The notes beneath the pieces are model-generated. The model was not told the origin of the DNA, made no database searches, and saw only the letters and a program-made list of their open reading frames with translations. A stretch of DNA of 6,503 nucleotides from an uncultured Flammeovirgaceae bacterium. Its GTDB lineage: Bacteria; Bacteroidota; Bacteroidia; Cytophagales; Cyclobacteriaceae. Below are positions 1-6,503 of this stretch, piece after piece. The DNA lies in assembly GCA_946886805.1 (NCBI GenBank), contig CAMPJM010000239.1, positions 1 to 6,503 on the forward strand. The letters run 5' to 3'. The first letter of the stretch is position 1; every line of letters starts with the position of its first letter. The position numbers were made by a program, and so were the translations under genes.

Positions 1-99
1 AAATTATACTTCACTGCAGTAGGTGTGGTTCAATGAAAAAAGATTTCCAAAGAACATTACCAATAGGAAATTTTATCAACTTTTTATAATTGGCGATAG

Positions 100-303
100 G
101 AAACTCTTAAAGCTATTTGCTACGCTTTTATCCTCTATCATTATCAGCTAAACGAATGTCTCGATAATATAAGGGCCCAAAAAGGTTTCCATTGCCGGGT
201 TTTCCGGTCTACAGGTCAGAATTTGACCTTCTATACACAAATTATTAGCTTAAGTCTTAAAGAAACGACTTTGGCTGCCGAAATAAAATTTTGTCATCAT
301 TAA
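100..303 (+). pseudogene. Startless 67-codon open stretch, possible gene remnant
   Basis: Between a TAG at 97-99 and a TAA at 301-303 the plus strand is open for 67 codons, which is long for such AT-rich sequence. There is no ATG at its head, and stops at 34-36, 64-66 and 97-99 interrupt the same frame upstream. The translation looks protein-like, with segments such as LNECLDNIRAQKGFHC and LTFYTQIISLSLKETTLAAE. The spacing of a Cys, an IR.QKG.HC segment and an L.FY..II segment faintly recalls the N-terminal zinc-ribbon part of IS1595-type transposases, with much of the ribbon missing. That resemblance is from memory and is weak. No family is assigned. It could equally be a chance open frame. 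Open stretches in the other two frames continue directly downstream (287-352 and 318-446), as would be seen in a frameshifted, decaying gene. Confidence 0.2.
213..229. repeat. 17-base palindrome AGGTCA-N5-TGACCT
   Basis: Two perfect 6-base inverted arms, AGGTCA at 213-218 and TGACCT at 224-229, flank the 5-base spacer GAATT. The symmetry is visible directly. The size fits an operator for a dimeric regulator, but it lies more than 300 bases before gltB and inside the startless open stretch, so a role in controlling gltB is doubtful. A 6-base arm pair can arise by chance. No T-run follows, so it does not look like a terminator. Confidence 0.3.
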
Positions 304-317
304 ATTGATATGGCAAG

Positions 318-446
318 ATGATCCAGAGGTTAATTTATCTTCTAAAGGATTATAGAATAGAGAATATTGAAGCTCTTTCTTCTATTATCAATACTCATAA
401 AGTTGATATAGGATTACAGGAGCTTTTAAAAGAAAAGAATAAATAA
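318..446 (+). CDS. Small hypothetical protein, 42 aa (or 3' remnant of a decayed gene)
   Basis: ATG at 318 opens a 42-codon frame ending in TAA at 444-446. An in-frame TGA at 306-308 prevents a longer product. The predicted peptide begins MIQRLIYLLKDYRIENIEAL and ends in a lysine-rich tail, LLKEKNK. It alternates hydrophobic and charged residues, as in two short amphipathic helices. It has no signal peptide, clear membrane segment or metal-binding Cys/His set. I do not recognise it. No Shine-Dalgarno sequence precedes the ATG, but that is also true of gltB in this genome. It lies on the same strand as gltB, 102 bases ahead. It could be a genuine small protein, the 3' end of a broken gene whose earlier part is read in another frame at 100-303, or a chance ORF. 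Cross-species conservation would decide. Confidence 0.25.
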   Translation: MIQRLIYLLKDYRIENIEALSSIINTHKVDIGLQELLKEKNK

Positions 447-548
447 ATAACAGGTGAATTACCCGTTTTTGTATAGTTATTAAAACACAAGAATGAGTAT
501 ACAAACATGGTAAATTCCATCTGCCCTACAAGAACAAAATAGAAACAG

Positions 549-3500
549 ATGAAAGTGGCTGAAAGAACTTTATATACTCCGGAATTGGAGCATGATTCAT
601 GTGGAATAGGATTTATCGCTGATTTAAAGGGCAGGAAGTCCCATAAAATTATAAAGGATGCCCTGACAATGCTCGAAAATATGGAGCACAGAGGAGCCTG
701 TGGCTGTGATCCTGACTCAGGTGACGGTGCTGGCATTCTTTTCCAAATGCCTCATCAGTTTTTTGTAAAGGAATCAAAGAAATTGGGATTCGAACTTCCC
801 GACTTTTCGGATTATGGTGTCGGGGTTGTTTTCTTTCCTTCTAATGAAGAAACAAGGGAAATTTGTAGAAAAATGCTTAATGACTACGCTGCAAAGCTTG
901 GTCTGAAGGTCTTAGGCTATAGGGAGGTTCCTGTAAACAGAGACGGGATTGGCAAAACTGCTTTGGACTCAGAGCCGAAAATTGAACAGGTTTTTGTTGT
1001 TCCGGTGAGCGAAGAGTTATTCGAAGAGGGCGCATTGGAAAGAAAGTTATTTGTTCTAAGAAATTATACCTCGCATCAGATTGAACAAAAGCTGCAAGAA
1101 GATCACGAATTTTACATTGCCAGCTTTTCAACAAAAGTTATCATTTATAAAGGTCAGTTAAGAACTGTGCAGGTAACGGGTTATTTTCTTGACCTTCAGG
1201 ATGAGGACATGACCTCGGCACTTGCTTTGGTTCATTCAAGGTTTTCAACCAATACCTTTCCTAAGTGGAAACTTGCGCAGCCGTTCAGGTATATGGCACA
1301 TAATGGTGAGATCAATACCATTAGAGGCAATGTTAACAAAATGAAATCCAAGGAGGCACTCATGTCTTCTAATCTGTTTACCAATGAAGAATTGGATATG
1401 TTGCTTCCGGTTTGTGATGCTTCCAATTCTGATTCGGCAAACCTTGATAGCCTGGTAGAATTATTATCGTTGGGTGGCAGATCACTTCCTCATGTGATGA
1501 TGATGCTTATCCCCGAAGCATGGCAGGATAACAAAGCAATGAGTGCCACTAAAAAAGCATTTTATAAGTACCATGCTTCTATGATGGAGCCTTGGGACGG
1601 CCCGGCTTCTGTTTGCTTTAGTGATGGAAATATTGTGGGGGCAACATTGGATAGAAATGGTTTGCGTCCTTCAAGGTTTTGCGTAACGGACGACGATATT
1701 GTAATCCTTGCTTCTGAGGCTGGTTCTTTACCCGTTGATCCTGCAAAGATTGTGTCAAAGGGAAGATTGCAACCAGGGAAAATGATTGTTGCAGATCTTG
1801 AAAAAGGCAAACTCTTCATGGATGAGGAGATCAAAGAACAAATTGCCGGTAGTAAGCCCTATGGCGATTGGATAGTTGCCAACAGAATAAAATTAAGAGA
1901 ATTACCAGCACCGGAAAATGTTCAGGTAGTATTAGACGAAGAAACTTTACTTGAACGTCAGCAGCTTTATGGCTATACTCATGAAGACCTGAAAGTGATT
2001 TTGAAGCCGATGGCAGAGAGCAGAACGGAACCGGTGGGTTCTATGGGTGCTGATACTCCTTTGGCAGTATTATCAAAAAGAAGTCAGCATTTATCCTATT
2101 ACTTTAAGCAGTTATTCGCTCAGGTAACCAATCCTCCAATTGACCCTATCAGAGAGCGAATGGTAATGTCGCTATTTACCAGAATAGGGAATAGTTTAAA
2201 TATACTTTCAGAAACCCCTGAGCATTGTAAACAAATACATATTTCTCAGCCGGTTCTTACGCTTAAAATGTTTAAAAAGCTGAAGAATCAGGAAGTTTTC
2301 GGCTATAGATGCCAAATACTTCAGGCGAAATTTAGTGCAAAAGGAGAGCCTGGAGATTTAGAGAATGGGGTGAAGGCACTTTGCCGATCAGCCGAACAAG
2401 CGGTAAAATTGGGGTATAATGTATTGGTTATATCAGATAGGATAACCGATAAGCAATATGCACCAATACCTACCTTATTGGCAACTGCGGCGGTTCAGCA
2501 TCATCTTATCGCAAAGAGGTTAAGAACAAAAACAGGGATAATTGTAGAAGCAGGAGATGCTTGGGAGACCCATCATTTTGCTACCCTTGTTGGATATGGC
2601 GCAAGTGCTGTGTACCCTTACCTGGCTTTTGAATCTCTGATTTCTTTAAAGAATGAAGGAAAGCTTTCTGAAAATCTTGACATAGAACAAGCCATTGATA
2701 ATTATATATATGCTATAGGTTATGGTTTGTTAAAAATCATGTCCAAAATGGGTATATCTACTTTACAATCTTACCAGGGCAGCCAGATTTTCGAGGCACT
2801 TGGAATTAGTAAAGATGTAATCGATAAATGCTTTACTGGTACGATTTCCCGTATTGAAGGAATATCTTTCGATGGAATTGCCAAAGAGGTGCTTTGCCGT
2901 CATCAGGTTGCCTTTAAATATGACAAAGATAAAGGCAAAAGACTGGACATGGGAGGCTTTTATCAGTGGAAAAGAACAGGGGAATTTCATTTGTTAAATC
3001 CTGATACTATCCATTTACTGCAGCATTCTACAAGAAGGAATGACTACAGCCTCTATAAAAAATATGCCAATTTTATTAACGATCAAACCAAAAACGCTTG
3101 TACACTAAGAGGTTTGTTCGAATTTAAAGAAAGAAAATCCATTTCTTTGGATGAGGTAGAACCTAAGGAAGCAATTTTGAAGCGTTTTGCCACAGGTGCA
3201 ATGTCTTTCGGCTCTATTTCTCATGAAGCACATACCACCCTTGCTATTGCCATGAACCGCATTGGTGCTAAAAGCAATAGCGGTGAAGGTGGAGAAGATG
3301 ATATCCGATATGAGAAAAAGGAGAACGGCGACTGGGAACGGTCAGCAATCAAGCAAGTAGCTTCAGGAAGATTTGGTGTAAGTAGCTATTATCTGGCAAA
3401 TGCAGATGAGCTACAAATAAAAGTTGCGCAAGGTGCAAAACCTGGTGAAGGTGGCCAGCTACCAGGTCATAAAGTTGATGATTGGATAGGTCGTGTAAGA

Positions 3501-5066
3501 AATTCTACTCCGGGGGTAGGCCTGATTTCTCCGCCTCCTCATCATGATATTTATTCTATCGAAGATCTTTCGCAATTGATCTTTGATCTAAAAAATGCCA
3601 ATCGCAATGCAAGAATTAACGTAAAGCTCGTTTCTGAGGCTGGTGTCGGCACTATTGCTGCAGGTGTAGCCAAGGCAAAAGCGGATGTGATTCTAATAGC
3701 AGGTTGCGACGGAGGAACAGGAGCTTCGCCAATTAGCTCAATAAGACATGCAGGCGTGCCTTGGGAGTTAGGAGTTGCCGAAGCACATCAGACCCTAGTA
3801 AAGAATAACCTAAGAAGCAGAGTAACCTTACAAACTGACGGTATGCTGCGAACTGGCCGTGATATAGCCATTGCGGCTTTATTGGGCGCAGAGGAATGGG
3901 GCGTTTCCACCGCTGCATTAATTGTAGAAGGATGTATAATGATGCGGAAGTGTCACTTAAATACTTGCCCTGTGGGAATTGCAACACAAAATCCTGAATT
4001 GCGAGCATTGTTTTCGGGTGAGGTGGATCATGTAGTAAATCTGTTTAATTTTCTTGCTGAGGATTTGAGAGAGGTAATGGCTGAATTAGGTTATCGTACT
4101 GTGAACGAGATGATTGGTCAGGCTGATATTTTAAAAGTAAGGGACGAAAAAGACCATTGGAAGCTTAAAACTCTTGATTTGAGTCCTATTATTGCAAGGC
4201 AACCGGCATCTTCAGACGTTGGCTTATACAAGCAAATGGAACAGGATCATGAAATGGGCGAGGTCTTGGATTGGAAATTGATTGAAGCGGCAGAAAACAC
4301 ATTAAAAACCGGAGAGCCTGTAAAATCTTCATTTGATATAGTGAATACCAACAGAGCTACCGGTACAATGCTTTCTTACGAAATTTCTACAAAATATAAA
4401 AAAGAAGGCATGCCAGCTGGCACTATGGATTTTAAATTTAGAGGGTCTGCCGGACAAAGCTTTGGTGCATTTGCCGCCCCCGGATTACGACTTGAGTTAG
4501 AAGGTGAGGCTAATGATTATTTTGGAAAAGGACTTTCGGGAGGCGAATTAGCGGTATATCCTGATAGAGCATCCAGATTTAAAGCCTCTGAAAATATTAT
4601 CATTGGGAATGTTGCCCTATATGGTGCGACAGGAGGAGCTGCCTATATCAACGGGTTGGCGGGAGAAAGATTTGCTGTTAGGAATTCTGGCGCAACAGCA
4701 GTGGTGGAAGGAGTAGGGGATCATGGATGTGAGTACATGACAGGTGGAATTGTCGCCGTGTTGGGAGAAACAGGTAAAAACTTCGCCGCAGGAATGAGCG
4801 GAGGAATAGCTTACATATTTGATGAGCGACAGGAGTTTGAGTCTAATTGTAATCCAGCTTCTGTGGACTTAGATCCTTTGGATACTGATGATGTTCTTCT
4901 TCTCCAACAATTGATTAAGGATCATATAAAAAATACCAATAGTTCGCTTGCTCAGGAAATACTGGATAACTGGGAGAGAAGCCTTGCCAAATTTATAAAG
5001 GTGATGCCGAAGGAATACAAAGCAGTATTGGTAAAAAAGAAAAGCCAGCAGATGGTAAATGTTTAA
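549..5066 (+). CDS. gltB: Glutamate synthase (NAD(P)H-type) large/alpha subunit
   Basis: GltB makes two glutamates from glutamine and 2-oxoglutarate in the cytosol, using electrons delivered by GltD. At 1505 residues it is normal for the family. The ATG at 549 is the only plausible start, because TAG lies in frame at 540-542 and no ATG lies between. It leaves a 17-residue propeptide before Cys18 (DSCGIGF), which by family knowledge becomes the N-terminal glutaminase nucleophile after cleavage. Domains in order: class II amidotransferase about 18-430 (HSRFSTNTFP from 229, HNGEINT 251-257); central domain about 470-765; FMN-binding synthase domain about 810-1190 (NSGEGGED 910-917, QGAKPGEGGQLPG 961-973, SPPPHHDIYSIEDL 994-1007, GCDGGTGASP 1052-1061); GXGXG beta-helix about 1260-1450. 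Cys1129, Cys1135 and Cys1140 have the 6-and-5 spacing of the [3Fe-4S] ligands. Only about ten residues (922-931) separate GGED-DIRY from SAIKQVASG, so the long ferredoxin loop of plant and cyanobacterial enzymes is absent. This agrees with the adjacent gltD. No frameshift or missing key residue is seen. A weak upstream signal (AACAG) gives no clear ribosome site. Confidence 0.98.
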   Translation: MKVAERTLYTPELEHDSCGIGFIADLKGRKSHKIIKDALTMLENMEHRGACGCDPDSGDGAGILFQMPHQFFVKESKKLGFELPDFSDYGVGVVFFPSNEETREICRKMLNDYAAKLGLKVLGYREVPVNRDGIGKTALDSEPKIEQVFVVPVSEELFEEGALERKLFVLRNYTSHQIEQKLQEDHEFYIASFSTKVIIYKGQLRTVQVTGYFLDLQDEDMTSALALVHSRFSTNTFPKWKLAQPFRYMAHNGEINTIRGNVNKMKSKEALMSSNLFTNEELDMLLPVCDASNSDSANLDSLVELLSLGGRSLPHVMMMLIPEAWQDNKAMSATKKAFYKYHASMMEPWDGPASVCFSDGNIVGATLDRNGLRPSRFCVTDDDIVILASEAGSLPVDPAKIVSKGRLQPGKMIVADLEKGKLFMDEEIKEQIAGSKPYGDWIVANRIKLRELPAPENVQVVLDEETLLERQQLYGYTHEDLKVILKPMAESRTEPVGSMGADTPLAVLSKRSQHLSYYFKQLFAQVTNPPIDPIRERMVMSLFTRIGNSLNILSETPEHCKQIHISQPVLTLKMFKKLKNQEVFGYRCQILQAKFSAKGEPGDLENGVKALCRSAEQAVKLGYNVLVISDRITDKQYAPIPTLLATAAVQHHLIAKRLRTKTGIIVEAGDAWETHHFATLVGYGASAVYPYLAFESLISLKNEGKLSENLDIEQAIDNYIYAIGYGLLKIMSKMGISTLQSYQGSQIFEALGISKDVIDKCFTGTISRIEGISFDGIAKEVLCRHQVAFKYDKDKGKRLDMGGFYQWKRTGEFHLLNPDTIHLLQHSTRRNDYSLYKKYANFINDQTKNACTLRGLFEFKERKSISLDEVEPKEAILKRFATGAMSFGSISHEAHTTLAIAMNRIGAKSNSGEGGEDDIRYEKKENGDWERSAIKQVASGRFGVSSYYLANADELQIKVAQGAKPGEGGQLPGHKVDDWIGRVRNSTPGVGLISPPPHHDIYSIEDLSQLIFDLKNANRNARINVKLVSEAGVGTIAAGVAKAKADVILIAGCDGGTGASPISSIRHAGVPWELGVAEAHQTLVKNNLRSRVTLQTDGMLRTGRDIAIAALLGAEEWGVSTAALIVEGCIMMRKCHLNTCPVGIATQNPELRALFSGEVDHVVNLFNFLAEDLREVMAELGYRTVNEMIGQADILKVRDEKDHWKLKTLDLSPIIARQPASSDVGLYKQMEQDHEMGEVLDWKLIEAAENTLKTGEPVKSSFDIVNTNRATGTMLSYEISTKYKKEGMPAGTMDFKFRGSAGQSFGAFAAPGLRLELEGEANDYFGKGLSGGELAVYPDRASRFKASENIIIGNVALYGATGGAAYINGLAGERFAVRNSGATAVVEGVGDHGCEYMTGGIVAVLGETGKNFAAGMSGGIAYIFDERQEFESNCNPASVDLDPLDTDDVLLLQQLIKDHIKNTNSSLAQEILDNWERSLAKFIKVMPKEYKAVLVKKKSQQMVNV

Positions 5067-5079
5067 AAGAGAATGAATT

Positions 5080-6503
5080 ATGGGAAAGCCTAGTGGATTT
5101 TTAGAATTCGATAGAAAATTGCCAGGAACTAGAAAGCCTGAAGAAAGAATCAACGATTTTAGGGAATTATATATTGACGAAGGGGATAAACTTGCAAATG
5201 AACAAGCTGCAAGATGTATGGACTGCGGAGTGCCGTTTTGCCACAATGGCTGTCCCTTAGGAAATAACATTCCTGATTTTAATGATGCCGTTTATCGGGA
5301 GGATTGGGGCTTGGCAGTAGAAATACTTGCCGCCACAAATAATTTTCCTGAATTTACCGGAAGAATTTGCCCTGCTCCGTGCGAAAGTTCCTGTGTGCTG
5401 GGCATTAACAAGCCTCCGGTGACAATAGAGTTCATTGAAAAGTCTATTGCTGAAAAAGGGTTTGAATTGGGATTGATAAAACCAAATATCCCTCAAAACA
5501 GAACGGGAAAAAAAGTTGCAGTTATTGGCTCTGGACCTGCGGGGATGGCAGCAGCAGCACAGCTCAATAAAGCTGGCCATACTGTTACGCTTTATGAAAA
5601 AGACAAACATATTGGCGGTCTGCTGCGATATGGTATTCCTGACTTTAAGCTCGAAAAGTGGGTGATAGAAAGAAGAGTAGAGGTGATGAAAAAAGAAGGA
5701 ATAACTTTTATTACCAATACCAATGTGGGAAAGGATATCACGGCCGAAGAGTTAAAAGCAAATAATGATGCCATTGTTATAAGTACGGGTGCGGGAGTTC
5801 CAAGAGATATGCAAATACCTGGAAGAGCTTTGAAAGGGGTGCATTTTGCGATGGATTTTCTTACACAGCAAAATAGGGAGAATGGAAATGAAGCCAGGGA
5901 GTGGGATAATAGGATCTCTGCTACAGGAAAAAATGTAATAGTAATAGGTGGTGGCGATACGGGATCAGATTGTGTTGGTACTTCTATAAGACAAAAAGCA
6001 AAAACCGTAAATCAAATTGAATTATTAGGGCAACCTCCTTTAAATAGAACAGAAGATAATCCATGGCCGCAATGGCCTTTGATTATGCGGACTTCTTCTT
6101 CTCATGAAGAAGGCTGTGAAAGAGACTGGTCTATAATGACGAAATCTTTTGTAGGTGACAACCGTGGAAATCTAAGTGCGATTCGAATAGTGCGAATTGA
6201 GTGGGTTCCGTCTAAGGATGGTGGAAGGCCAGGTTTTGTTGAAATTCCTGGAACAGAACAGGAGCTTCCATGCGAACTTGCATTATTGGCGATAGGCTTC
6301 GTTGGGCCCCAACAAAATGGGTTGCTACAGGATCTTAACCTCGAGTTTGATGAAAGGGGAAATGTGAAGTGTAAAGATTATCAAACAAGTGATGAAAAAG
6401 TGTTCGCAGCTGGAGATGCCAGAAGAGGCCAATCTTTGGTAGTGTGGGCTATTTCGGAAGGTCGTGAAACAGCCAGAAAGGTTGATGAGTATTTGATGGG
6501 AGT
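5080..6503 (+). CDS. gltD: Glutamate synthase (NAD(P)H-type) small/beta subunit, 3' end beyond window
   Basis: GltD oxidises NAD(P)H and passes electrons through FAD and iron-sulfur clusters to GltB. The frame is open from ATG 5080 to the window edge: 474 full codons and two bases, with no stop. An in-frame TGA at 5074-5076 fixes the start; AGAG at 5069-5072 is a weak ribosome site. The N-terminal domain has Cys46, Cys49, Cys54, Cys58 (C-x2-C-x4-C-x3-C) and Cys97, Cys101, Cys105, which fit the [4Fe-4S] ligands of this family. The FAD Rossmann motif is VAVIGSGPAG (146-155), the NAD(P)H motif VIVIGGGDTG (286-295), and the second FAD-contact motif AAGDARRGQSLVVWAISEG (443-461). The last visible residues, ARKVDEYLMG, match the usual C-terminus, so probably only some 10-20 codons are missing. 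The gene follows gltB by 13 bases on the same strand, so the two are almost certainly co-transcribed. Related dehydrogenase subunits (dihydropyrimidine dehydrogenase PreT-like, NfnB-like) share this fold, but the gltB neighbour settles the assignment. Confidence 0.97.
   Translation, partial: MGKPSGFLEFDRKLPGTRKPEERINDFRELYIDEGDKLANEQAARCMDCGVPFCHNGCPLGNNIPDFNDAVYREDWGLAVEILAATNNFPEFTGRICPAPCESSCVLGINKPPVTIEFIEKSIAEKGFELGLIKPNIPQNRTGKKVAVIGSGPAGMAAAAQLNKAGHTVTLYEKDKHIGGLLRYGIPDFKLEKWVIERRVEVMKKEGITFITNTNVGKDITAEELKANNDAIVISTGAGVPRDMQIPGRALKGVHFAMDFLTQQNRENGNEAREWDNRISATGKNVIVIGGGDTGSDCVGTSIRQKAKTVNQIELLGQPPLNRTEDNPWPQWPLIMRTSSSHEEGCERDWSIMTKSFVGDNRGNLSAIRIVRIEWVPSKDGGRPGFVEIPGTEQELPCELALLAIGFVGPQQNGLLQDLNLEFDERGNVKCKDYQTSDEKVFAAGDARRGQSLVVWAISEGRETARKVDEYLMG

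Larger units (their letters stand above)
1..548. other. AT-rich upstream region with no assignable gene
   Basis: This stretch before gltB is visibly richer in A and T than the coding part of the window. The plus strand carries several short open pieces in different frames. One is an 11-codon tail ending in TGA at 34-36. Another is an 18-codon ATG-started piece at 33-89. The others are the 67-codon and 42-codon stretches listed separately. The minus strand shows only short open pieces as well, apart from a frame opposite the 5' end of gltB that I read as a shadow. No tRNA, rRNA, CRISPR array or intact insertion sequence is recognisable. The pattern fits a degraded gene or mobile-element remnant, but ordinary intergenic sequence is not excluded. 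The last 102 bases (447-548) would form the gltB leader if the 318-446 ORF is real. I could not find a clean Bacteroidota-type promoter (TTTG with TAnnTTTG) or a consensus sigma-70 promoter in them. Confidence 0.5.

Noticed and set aside
1..36. Possible 3' end of an upstream gene (11 codons, ending TGA at 34-36)
   Set aside because: Eleven codons are too few to support a gene, and nothing in them is recognisable. Sequence to the left would be needed.
451..471. Weak hairpin CAGGTGAATTACCCG followed by TTTTTG, as a possible terminator after the 42-codon ORF
   Set aside because: The stem has only about four pairs with a mismatch, too weak for a believable intrinsic terminator, although its position after the stop at 444-446 is suggestive.
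468..503. Promoter candidate for gltB: TTTG at 468-471 with TATACA at 498-503
   Set aside because: The spacing is too long for a sigma-70 promoter, and the downstream box does not match the Bacteroidota TAnnTTTG element.
395..736. 113-codon open frame on the minus strand across the gltB start
   Set aside because: More than half lies opposite the clearly coding 5' end of gltB. Its product is low in recognisable features and rich in Ser, Phe and Pro, as expected of an antisense shadow.
2775..2777. Gln743 of GltB in SYQGSQIFEA, where many relatives have Arg (SYRGAQ)
   Set aside because: This is a single substitution recalled from memory in an otherwise intact protein. It may be normal in this lineage and gives no sign of lost function.
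5073..5093. Alternative ATG at 5073 before gltD
   Set aside because: It is out of frame with gltD and meets TAG after six codons, while ATG 5080 gives the conserved GltD N-terminus.
4869..5774. Three minus-strand open frames (4869-5270, 5257-5610, 5592-5774)
   Set aside because: They lie opposite the end of gltB and the first half of gltD, both strongly supported by conserved motifs. Their products show no family features.

Overview
The window holds the glutamate synthase (GOGAT) operon: a complete gltB (large subunit, 549-5066), followed 13 bases later by gltD (small subunit, from 5080), which is still open at the right edge. In front of them lies about 550 bases of AT-rich sequence with no firmly identifiable gene. 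The genes are AT-rich, start codons lack a strong Shine-Dalgarno sequence, and the proteins read like those of Bacteroidota (perhaps the Cytophagales side). This placement is an inference from protein style and translation-signal style, not a database match.

Layout. Bases 1-548 hold only short, interrupted open stretches on the plus strand. The two best are a 67-codon stretch without a start codon (100-303) and a 42-codon ATG-started ORF (318-446). They lie in different frames, which fits either a decayed, frameshifted gene or chance plus one small unknown gene. A 17-base palindrome sits at 213-229. No convincing promoter or terminator could be assigned. Bases 549-5066 encode GltB with its glutaminase, central, FMN-binding and GXGXG domains in the normal order and with the key residues present. 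Bases 5080-6503 encode almost all of GltD, with its iron-sulfur cysteines, FAD site and NAD(P)H site.

How they work together. GltD takes electrons from NAD(P)H through FAD and iron-sulfur clusters and passes them to the [3Fe-4S] cluster and FMN of GltB. GltB hydrolyses glutamine at its N-terminal Cys, channels the ammonia to the FMN domain and makes glutamate from 2-oxoglutarate. With glutamine synthetase this is the standard ammonium-assimilation route. I found no evidence of an undescribed system here. The only part that may merit new work is the upstream 1-548 region.
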